In this document: piece after piece, positions 58,109-64,000 of the stretch | Numbering within the stretch: the first letter of the stretch is position 1 | Layout of the letters: every line of letters starts with the position of its first letter | Assembly (NCBI GenBank): GCA_965216945.1 | Contig: CBDCGU010000003.1 | Location: forward strand, 620,001-684,000 | Source of the DNA: DATHZQ01 sp965216945 | GTDB lineage: Bacteria > Actinomycetota > Acidimicrobiia > Spongiisociales > UBA5794 | DNA length: 64,000 nt | Direction of reading: 5' to 3' | Notes under the pieces: model-generated | The model's input: the letters and a program-made list of their open reading frames with translations, nothing else | What the model was told of the DNA's origin: nothing | Databases searched by the model: none | Position numbers and translations under genes: made by a program

Positions 58109-59043
58109 ATCTCCCCGGCTATGCCGACGTGCTGGCCGCCGCTGAGCGGATCGCACCCCACGTCCACAAAACGCCGACGTTCCACTCCCGCCAGATCGAC
58201 GAATGGATCGAAGCCCGAGTGGCGCTGAAGGCCGAGAACCTGCAACGGGTGGGTGCGTTCAAGATGCGCGGAGCGATGAATGCCGTCATGCAACTGGGTG
58301 AAGCCGTCGCCGCGTCCGGCGTTGCCGCCCACTCGTCCGGAAACCATGCCCAGGCGCTGGCACTCGCTGCCCGGCTGCGTGGGATCCCCGCTCGCATCGT
58401 CATGCCCAGCGACGCACCCGGCGTCAAGAAGGATGCGGTTGCGGGATACGGGGCCGACATCATCGAGTGCGAGCCGACCCAGGCCGCCCGTGAGGCGACG
58501 GTTGCCGCCGTCGTGGCCTCGACCGGGGCCACCGAAGTGCACCCGTACGACAACAACCACATCATCGCCGGTGCCGGTACGGCGGCGTTGGAGCTCTTAG
58601 GGGCGGTGCCCGAGCTCGACGCGATCATCGCTCCCGTTGGCGGCGGTGGGTTGCTCTCGGGCACGAGCCTCGCAACCCACGGGGTCGACCCGTCGGTGCG
58701 CGTGATCGGTGCCGAGCCGCTCGGCGCCGACGACGCGGCGCGTTCACTGGCGACGGGTGAACTGCTGCCACAGGAGAACCCACAGACGATCGCCGACGGG
58801 TTGCGCACCGGCTTGAGCGAGAGGACCTTTGCGATCATCTCCTCACACGTCGATCGGATCGCAACGGTGACCGAGTCCGAGATCGTCGAGGCCATGCGCT
58901 TCATCTGGACCCGGACCAAGCTCATCATCGAGCCGAGTGCCGCCGTGGCCGTCGCCGCAGCCCGCAAGCTCGATCTCGCCGACCGCAGGATCGGCATCAT
59001 TCTCAGCGGTGGCAACGTCGACCTCGACGCCCTTCCCTGGTAG
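58084..59043 (+). CDS. Threonine dehydratase / serine racemase-like PLP enzyme
   Basis: 319 residues of fold type II. The PLP Lys is Lys60 in GAFKMRGA. SSGNHAQALAL binds the substrate carboxylate and PVGGGGLLSG (about 180-189) the phosphate. It is shorter than biosynthetic IlvA and lacks the ACT-like regulatory domain, so a catabolic threonine/serine dehydratase, serine racemase or hydroxyaspartate dehydratase are all possible. ATG 58084 overlaps the LLM gene by 25 nt. Confidence 0.88.
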   Translation: MARQPPIVNLPGYADVLAAAERIAPHVHKTPTFHSRQIDEWIEARVALKAENLQRVGAFKMRGAMNAVMQLGEAVAASGVAAHSSGNHAQALALAARLRGIPARIVMPSDAPGVKKDAVAGYGADIIECEPTQAAREATVAAVVASTGATEVHPYDNNHIIAGAGTAALELLGAVPELDAIIAPVGGGGLLSGTSLATHGVDPSVRVIGAEPLGADDAARSLATGELLPQENPQTIADGLRTGLSERTFAIISSHVDRIATVTESEIVEAMRFIWTRTKLIIEPSAAVAVAAARKLDLADRRIGIILSGGNVDLDALPW

Positions 59044-59339
59044 CATCAGCGGCGCTCCGTGAACGATGTACCGCCACGCCGCCGCCAGGAGCAAGGCTGA
59101 CGAGGGGGCTCTCTCCGCGGAGTGTGAGGCGGGTCGCCCGCCGCCGAGGTGGACGCCGGCCCGTATCTGGTCAGCGCGGTGAGCGCCGTGAGGGGTTGAC
59201 TCGCTGGAACACGAGGCCAACCTTCTGAGCGCGCAACCTGCGAGACGGTCCGTGGCCGACATGACGCCACGGAGTTGGTGGTACACGGTGCCAATCGATG
59301 CCTCCCGATTCTGTCGCACCCTCTTGAGACAATGGCTCC
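59044..59339. other. Intergenic region before the DUF222/HNH gene
   Basis: 296 nt without a supported gene or clear promoter. I see no repeat here shared with the block at 61938-62475. Confidence 0.4.
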
Positions 59340-60452
59340 ATGTTCAAGGAATGGACTGTCGATCAATTGGAGCGGACGCTGGTCGAGGCTGAGCAGCGGA
59401 TCGGTCGGTTGCGGGCGATGCAGATGGCGTTGTTGGACCGGCTCGATGTGGCCCAGGTCGCCCGTCTCGACGGGTCCCGCAACCTGACTGAGTGGGTCGC
59501 CGCCCGAGCCGACCTCGACGTGGAAACCGCCCGCCGCCTCGTGCGTGCGACTCGTACCACCGCCGATCAACCCGAACTGCGGGTCCCCCTCGCCCAAGGT
59601 GACCAGTCCTTCGCCCGCTGTGCCGCCACTGCCCGTCTCGCCTCAACCGGGGCCACCACCGAAACCCTGCAGCATTCGGCAGGGTTCGACATCGCCGGCG
59701 TCCGCCGCTTGGCGTCGAGGCACCGCAGGTTCACCCCCGTCGACGAACGAGAGGCGTTCCAGCGGCGGCATCTGGTGATGCAGTCCTCACTGGATCAAGC
59801 CATGGGACGGTTGTATGGCGAGTTCGCCGGCTACGACTGGCGGCTCATCGAAAAGGCCATCACCGAACGCGCCGACGGGTTCCCCAGGGAGCAGCGGTGT
59901 GAACGCACGACGGCTCCGCAACGCCGCGCCGACGCACTCACTGCCATCTGCCACGACACCCTCGACGGCAACCCCGGCGCTGATACCCCATCGCAGACAC
60001 CGTTGCTCACCGTCTTCGTCGACACCTCCACCAACAGCACCGACCCTGACCTGGTGGACGCCAGGATCGAATCCGGCCCCAGAGTCGGCATCCACACCAT
60101 CCAACGCATCCTCTGTGACGGCGCCATCGAAACCATCGGCACCGCCGCAGACGGCACCCCCCTCGCCCTCGGCCGCACCACAAGGGTCATCCCACCCAAA
60201 CTGCGCCGCTACGTCTTGCACCGCGACGACGGCTGCACCGCAGACGGCTGCCAATCCCGCTACCGGCTCCAACCCCACCACATCACCCCCTGGTCACAAG
60301 GCGGCCGCACCGACCCCGACAACCTCACCACCCTGTGCTGGTACCACCACCACATCGTCATCCACGGACGCGGCCACCGAATCGACCCCCACACCCCACC
60401 CCAACGCCGCCGCTTCCTCCCACCCCTCACCGAAAGAGCGCCGCCCGGGTAG
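59340..60452 (+). CDS. DUF222 / HNH endonuclease-domain protein (13E12 family)
   Basis: 370 residues. The first ~230 residues are the helical DUF222 domain (LTEWVAARADLDVETARRLV, FAGYDWRLIEKAIT). The C-terminus is an HNH nuclease motif: CTADGCQSRYRLQPHHITPW, GGRTDPDNLTTLCWYHHH, with two Cys and the His-Asn-His set. The family is multicopy in mycobacteria (13E12 repeats) and other Actinobacteria and behaves like a mobile or domesticated element; its function is unknown. The 3' half uses C-ending codons almost exclusively (strings of acc, ccc, cac), unlike its neighbours. No terminal repeats were found. Confidence 0.9.
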   Translation: MFKEWTVDQLERTLVEAEQRIGRLRAMQMALLDRLDVAQVARLDGSRNLTEWVAARADLDVETARRLVRATRTTADQPELRVPLAQGDQSFARCAATARLASTGATTETLQHSAGFDIAGVRRLASRHRRFTPVDEREAFQRRHLVMQSSLDQAMGRLYGEFAGYDWRLIEKAITERADGFPREQRCERTTAPQRRADALTAICHDTLDGNPGADTPSQTPLLTVFVDTSTNSTDPDLVDARIESGPRVGIHTIQRILCDGAIETIGTAADGTPLALGRTTRVIPPKLRRYVLHRDDGCTADGCQSRYRLQPHHITPWSQGGRTDPDNLTTLCWYHHHIVIHGRGHRIDPHTPPQRRRFLPPLTERAPPG

Positions 60453-60461
60453 CGCGCCTCG

Positions 60462-60649
60462 TCAGATGTCCGGCGTCGGGTCCTTCCAGTCGTCGGGAGG
60501 CTCGATCCTGGCCTCGATCCCCGCAAACTCCGCCAGCAGGTACAACAGGTTCGCCCCATCCAACAACTCGAGGGCTTGCCCTCCGCGAACTCAAAGGACG
60601 CCGAACCGTACCCACTCGTCGTCACGAGAATGCCCTTCGACGCGCCCTC
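60462..60649 (-). pseudogene. Frameshifted remnant of an Mrr-like restriction endonuclease
   Basis: On the minus strand EGASKGILVTTSGYGSASFE (60649 leftward) matches the catalytic core of Mrr_cat nucleases (K-G-I-x-V-T-T-S/A). After FAEGKP the frame breaks near 60572; a one-base shift restores LELLDGANLLYLLAEFAGIE and ends DWKDPTPDI-stop at 60462. So the C-terminal ~60 codons of an Mrr-type restriction or DNA-binding nuclease survive with a one-base loss. No N-terminal part is recognisable upstream. It lies 9 nt from the HNH gene end. Confidence 0.6.
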
Positions 60650-60772
60650 GTTCTGTTCGTCGATCGGATGGCCACACCGAGTGTGACATGCAGGTCTTCC
60701 ACCGTCGGTCGTGCCTCGGAGACGGGGCTGCACTCGTTGTCGATCGAGCAGGCCAGAGGCTCGTTGACCGCG

Positions 60773-61141
60773 CTAGTCCGGGCCTGGATCGGTTCCCGCG
60801 AGCGGGGCGAAGGGCTGGAGGTCTGCACCTTCGAGCGTGATGGTCGTCATGCCCGTATCGGATCGGGTCTCATGCATCTCTCCCGCCTCCCAGAACGCCG
60901 CCTGGAACGCCTCGATGGGGACTTCGACACCGTTGGAGCCGGACACGAACCCCGACCCGGCGATCACGCAGAGCAGCTGTGGCGTCGTTGCCTCATGCCG
61001 TCCGATCCTGCCCCCCGGTGGCAGGAACATCGCCGCCGCTCTGCACACGTCGTCCGGCTGGCTGAGTGGGACCTGGAGGAAGTCGCTGTCGAACAAGTCG
61101 ATGTGGCGACCGTGGTCCGGTGCAAAGGAGTGGATGCGCAT
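60773..61141 (-). CDS. Cupin-domain protein
   Basis: 122 residues. FLPPGGRIGRHEATTPQLLC and VIAGSGFVSGSNG fit cupin motif 1 (G-x5-H-x-H-like, here with H-E-A-T-T-P-Q) and EAGEMHETRSDTG fits motif 2 (G-x5-P-x-G-x2-H-x3-N-like, His present). Metal ligation looks incomplete. Function unknown. ATG 61141 is preferred: no SD is present, but TACAGT (61154-61149) stands exactly 7 nt upstream, as in leaderless actinobacterial mRNAs. Confidence 0.72.
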   Translation of the reverse strand: MRIHSFAPDHGRHIDLFDSDFLQVPLSQPDDVCRAAAMFLPPGGRIGRHEATTPQLLCVIAGSGFVSGSNGVEVPIEAFQAAFWEAGEMHETRSDTGMTTITLEGADLQPFAPLAGTDPGPD

Positions 61142-61148
61142 CGCGGAA

Positions 61149-61154
61149 ACTGTA
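61149..61154 (-). promoter_or_regulatory. -10 element for a leaderless cupin transcript
   Basis: TACAGT on the minus strand, 7 nt before ATG 61141, with no SD between. Transcription would begin at or next to the A of ATG. Confidence 0.45.
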
Positions 61155-61256
61155 CCGGTGCCGGCGACGGCGCTCATGGGTCGGCGGGTCCGGCGCCACG
61201 AGGCGATGCCGGGTGACGACGTTCTGGTGCAGCGTGCGGTCGACCAACCGGAGACG

Positions 61257-61907
61257 TCAGCCCCGCCGGTAGCTGTCGAGGTACGGCGGTACCTCCACGC
61301 CGTCCCGCAGACGAGGATCGTCGATCGGATCGGCAGCGGTCATGCGGAGCGGGATCACCCCCGCCCAGATGGGAAGCGCATAGTCCTCGTCGTCGTCCAC
61401 CGGAGGTCCGGTCCGCACCTTCGCCGACGATTCGTCGATCGACAGCGCCGCCACGAGAGTGCCCTTCTCCTCCTGTACCGTCGGCAACCGGCAGTCGCTC
61501 CACCGCCCGGGTGTGACGTGTTCGGTCAACACCTCGAAGGCGCGACGCTTCTCCGCGGCGTCGTCGACGATGCGCGGCTCACCGAAGATGACCACAGATC
61601 GGTAGTTGACGGAGCTGTGAAACGGCGCCCGAGCCAGTGCGATCCCATCGAGCAAGGTCACGGTCACGCAAACCTCGACTCCGCGCTTCATGGCTCGCAG
61701 CGTCCGGCTTGCCGGGGAGCCGTGCAGGTACAGGGTGTCGCCGTCCCGGGCGTGCAGCGTCGGGATCACGACGGGTGAGCCCTCATGCACGAACCCGACA
61801 TGACACACGAGGGCCTCGTCGAGAATCGCATGCACGGCGTCCCTCTCGTACACCGCACGCTCGGCCAGCCGCCGGACCTCGGTTCGCTCAGATGGTGGAG
61901 TCGACAT
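61257..61907 (-). CDS. Pyridoxamine 5'-phosphate oxidase-like FMN-binding protein
   Basis: 216 residues. The N-terminal RRLAERAVYERDAVHAILDE and CHVGFVHEGSPVVIPTLHA match the PPOX-like/FMN-binding split barrel (PNPOx family 2). LYLHGSPASRTLRAMKRGVE and FHSSVNYRSVVIFGEPRIV are the usual second and third segments. Such proteins bind FMN, F420 or haem; the reaction is unknown. ATG 61907 fits a leaderless start, with TACGCT 6 nt upstream and no SD. The hairpin/repeat block lies directly upstream. Confidence 0.88.
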   Translation of the reverse strand: MSTPPSERTEVRRLAERAVYERDAVHAILDEALVCHVGFVHEGSPVVIPTLHARDGDTLYLHGSPASRTLRAMKRGVEVCVTVTLLDGIALARAPFHSSVNYRSVVIFGEPRIVDDAAEKRRAFEVLTEHVTPGRWSDCRLPTVQEEKGTLVAALSIDESSAKVRTGPPVDDDEDYALPIWAGVIPLRMTAADPIDDPRLRDGVEVPPYLDSYRRG

Positions 61908-61913
61908 GCCCAG

Positions 61914-61919
61914 AGCGTA
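61914..61919 (-). promoter_or_regulatory. -10 element for a leaderless PPOX transcript
   Basis: TACGCT on the minus strand, 6 nt before ATG 61907, no SD between. Confidence 0.4.
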
Positions 61920-61937
61920 GAACCGAGCCGGCAGCAC

Positions 61938-61992
61938 TTCGATCGAGGCAGGATCATTTCGATCGAGGCAGGATCATTTCGATCGAGGCAGG
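61938..61992. repeat. 20-bp tandem direct repeat, 2.75 copies
   Basis: The unit TTCGATCGAGGCAGGATCAT occurs at 61938-61957 and 61958-61977, and its first 15 bases again at 61978-61992. The third partial copy runs into the first 24-bp palindrome of the 130-bp repeats. Confidence 0.9.
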
Positions 61993-62222
61993 CCTCGATC
62001 GAGTTTGTGTCGTGCGGCTGCGCCGCCCCGTGTCCCTGGTGGGGTGCACCGCACGGGTCGCTGCACCCCACATCGAGGGGGTTCCGCGGAGCACCACCAA
62101 GGACCATTTCGATCGAGGCAGGCCTCGATCGAGTTTGTGTCGTGCGGCTGCGCCGCCCCGTGTCCCTGGTGGGATGCACCCCACAGGTCACTGCACCCCA
62201 CATCGAGGGGGTTCCGCGGAGC
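61971..62222. repeat. Two tandem ~122-bp repeats at 130-bp period
   Basis: 61971-62092 and 62101-62222 agree except for about six scattered bases. Each opens with a near-perfect palindrome TCGATCGAGGC-AG-GCCTCGATCGA (61979-62002 and 62109-62132), then GCGGC-TGC-GCCGC, and (first copy) GGGGTGCA...TGCACCCC. Both strands are open in places, but the palindromes and copy structure argue against coding. Confidence 0.9.
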
Positions 62223-62281
62223 TCCACCCCCTCGAGCACCCCGGCACCCGCCCCGAAACTCACGCGGATCGAGCGAGATAG

Positions 62282-62475
62282 GGCGACGAGCGGAGCGATG
62301 TCGCCAGGAGGGGGTTGTTTGAAGGGGGAAGCTCCGCGCCTCCCCCTTCAATCTTCGTTCGGTGGCTTTGCCGCCGAACGAAGCAGGGAATCGACGGCCC
62401 GAGGGGCCGACGAATGAACTCGCCCGAAGCCTGCTTCGGGCGACAACTCGACCCCGAGCATTCGCTCGGGGTCGA
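62282..62475. repeat. Array of six consecutive hairpins
   Basis: Successive stems: GGCGAC/GTCGCC (62282-62305); an 11-bp stem 62319-62329 with 62341-62351 (TTGAAGGGGGA); a 14-bp stem with one G-T pair and a TTT loop, 62353-62366 with 62370-62383; CGGCCC/GGGCCG (62395-62409) extended by TCG/CGA; a 10-bp stem CGCCCGAAGC/GCTTCGGGCG (62421-62442); and a perfect 12-bp stem TCGACCCCGAGC with loop ATTC (62448-62475). Only the last is near the ABC gene stop (10 nt), and no T-tract follows any of them. Confidence 0.88.
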
Positions 62476-62485
62476 AACAAACCAA

Positions 62486-64000
62486 CTACGCGACGCCGCG
62501 CTCCCAGACTTCGACCAGCTCGCGGTAGGCCTCGCTGGTGGCGGCGAGCTCGGTGTGGGAACCGTCGGCGATGATGCGCCCGGCGTCGACCATGACCACC
62601 CGATCGGCACGTTCGGCGCTGCGGAGGCGGTGGGCGATCACCACTGCGGTTCGCCCCGCCAGCAGGACGCGCAACGCTCCCTCCACCTGCACCTCGGTCT
62701 CCGGGTCGAGATTCGAAGTTGCCTCGTCGAGCACGACGACGGCCGGATCGGCGAGAAATGCCCGGCCCAGGGCAACGAGCTGCCGCTCACCCGCCGAGAA
62801 GCGGCTGCCCCGCTCCCGCACCTCGGTGTCGAGACCTTCGGGCAGGGAGCGAACCCAGTCGTCGATGCCCATGGCCCGGCACACGTCCCAGATCGCCTGA
62901 TCGTCGGCCCCGGGCTTGGCGTAGCGGAAGTTGTCCCGCAACGTGCCGTCGAACAGAAACCCGTCCTGAGGGATGAGGGCGATGGCCCGGGCGCGCGCGG
63001 CGAATGAGACGTCACGAAGGTCGCTCCCGTCGATGGTGACCGCTCCCCGGTTGGGGTCGTAGAAGCGAAGCAGGAGCTTGGCGACGGTCGATTTGCCGGC
63101 GCCGGTCTCGCCCACCACCGCCAGCCGCTGGCCGGGGGGCACATCCAGCGTGAAGCTCTCGAGCACGACATCGTCGCCGTATCCGAACGTCACGCCGTCG
63201 AGGGCGAGGGCACCCTCGACCGGCTCCTGCAGCTCGACCGCGCCGGACCGTTCCTGCACCTTGGGCACGACATCGAGCAACTGGAACAGCTTCGCCAGAG
63301 CTGCCAACGATGCCTGCGCCAGGTTGTAGACCGTCGCCAGGTTGACGATCGGCTCGAAGAACCAGTTGAGGTAGAGCATGAACGCGACCAGCGACCCGAA
63401 CGAGAGGTCGCCGGCAATCACTCGACTCCCGCCGAGCAGCAGTACCACTCCCATCCCGATCGTGCGCAGGAAGTTGATCGCCGGGAAGTACCAGGAGATG
63501 GCTCGCGCCGCCGCCATGTTGGCCTCGAAGTACGTCTCGTTGATGGCCGAGAAGTTGGACGCCTGGTTCGATTCCTGAGTGAACGCCTGCACGACCCGCA
63601 CCCCGGTGATGCCCTCCTGCAGGCTCGCCAGCACCCGGCCGATGGATTCCCTCACCTGCTGGTACGCACGGGACACATGCCGTTGGAAGAGCACCGAGAT
63701 CACCACGACGACGGCGATCACGCCGAAAACGGCCAGGGCGAGCTGGAGGTCGAGGAGGAGCATCGCCACCGCGACCCCCATCGTGGTCAGCAGGTTGGTG
63801 AGGGCCAGCACGGCTCCCTGGTTGACGAACTCTGTGATCGATTCGATGTCGGACGTCATGCGGGAAACGAGCACACCGGTCTTGGCGCCGTCGTAGAAGG
63901 CCATGTCGAGCCGGGTGAGGTGGGCGAAGACGCGCGAACGCAGCTCGAGCAGGAACCGCTCTCCAACGTTGGCGATGGCGTACTGCGAGACACGTTGTGC
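62486..64000 (-). CDS. ABC exporter, fused membrane and ATPase domains, N-terminus beyond window edge
   Basis: At least 504 residues on the minus strand. The open frame continues past 63904 to the edge (GERFLLELRSRVFAHLTRLD), so the start is outside. The membrane part has the typical SRMTSDIESITEF loop and about five visible helices. The ATPase has Walker A VVGETGAGKSTVAKLLLRF, signature FSAGERQLVALGRAFLADP and Walker B VVVLDEATSNLD. It belongs to the MsbA/LmrA-like half-transporters that export lipids, drugs or peptides; such genes often come in pairs, and the partner may lie just outside. Confidence 0.93.
   Translation of the reverse strand, partial: AQRVSQYAIANVGERFLLELRSRVFAHLTRLDMAFYDGAKTGVLVSRMTSDIESITEFVNQGAVLALTNLLTTMGVAVAMLLLDLQLALAVFGVIAVVVVISVLFQRHVSRAYQQVRESIGRVLASLQEGITGVRVVQAFTQESNQASNFSAINETYFEANMAAARAISWYFPAINFLRTIGMGVVLLLGGSRVIAGDLSFGSLVAFMLYLNWFFEPIVNLATVYNLAQASLAALAKLFQLLDVVPKVQERSGAVELQEPVEGALALDGVTFGYGDDVVLESFTLDVPPGQRLAVVGETGAGKSTVAKLLLRFYDPNRGAVTIDGSDLRDVSFAARARAIALIPQDGFLFDGTLRDNFRYAKPGADDQAIWDVCRAMGIDDWVRSLPEGLDTEVRERGSRFSAGERQLVALGRAFLADPAVVVLDEATSNLDPETEVQVEGALRVLLAGRTAVVIAHRLRSAERADRVVMVDAGRIIADGSHTELAATSEAYRELVEVWERGVA

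Noticed and set aside
61938..61992. CRISPR array
   Set aside because: The 20-bp units abut each other without spacers and there are no cas genes.
62282..62475. Integron attC array
   Set aside because: The hairpins abut without gene cassettes and no integron integrase is in the window; attC R-box motifs were not seen.
61637..62480. Several open frames of 70-210 codons on both strands across the repeat block
   Set aside because: They translate the palindromes and tandem repeats, so their openness reflects base composition and duplication.

Overview
The window is GC-rich, densely coded bacterial chromosome. The gene content points to an actinobacterium, plausibly of the Acidimicrobiia type: NucS mismatch endonuclease instead of MutS/L, a SufU-type Fe-S system, two F420-type luciferase-like oxidoreductases, an Eis-like acetyltransferase, a DUF222/HNH gene, many GTG starts and apparent leaderless starts. 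The class-level placement is inference. I saw no rRNA, tRNA, CRISPR array, integrase or complete insertion sequence.

Layout. 1-1584: universal stress protein (cut by the left edge) and an MFS permease. 1924-6709: glycine-betaine type osmolyte ABC importer (ATPase, permease with a large extra membrane domain, lipoprotein receptor) closed by a terminator. 6935-28412: a 21-kb surface-polysaccharide locus. It holds an ABC-2 exporter, five GT4 glycosyltransferases (one fused to a GNAT domain), a WecA/TagO-like initiating transferase, a CapD-like dehydratase, a Wzz-like chain-length protein with a degenerate kinase domain, a polysaccharide deacetylase, two sulfotransferases, a Wzy-like membrane protein and a GNAT protein. 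Within it, 10114-13725 is an unusual operon: two paralogous SGNH-like proteins, two paralogous lipoyl-fold proteins that have lost the modifiable lysine, and a sulfotransferase.

28617-38602 and 45653-47056: Fe-S assembly split over three places (sufU; sufD-Rieske-sufC; sufB), interleaved with NAD salvage (pncA, pncB), a sirtuin, fumarase, a second MFS permease, a thioesterase and a methyltransferase. 38793-45585: M23 peptidase, UdgB uracil-DNA glycosylase, a putative glycoside hydrolase lipoprotein, a principal-like sigma factor, NucS, a VOC protein and two small membrane proteins. 47180-59043: GNAT, glutamate synthase large subunit, two LLM oxidoreductases, a secreted trypsin-like/PDZ protease, Eis-like acetyltransferase and a threonine dehydratase/serine racemase homologue. 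59340-62485: less stable region with a DUF222/HNH gene, a frameshifted Mrr-like nuclease remnant, cupin and PPOX genes, and a striking non-coding block of repeats and hairpins. From 62486 on: an ABC exporter cut by the right edge.

The strongest candidates for something undescribed are the SGNH/lipoyl-like/sulfotransferase operon, the repeat-plus-hairpin array at 61938-62475, and the terminator/anti-terminator-like leader in front of sufD.
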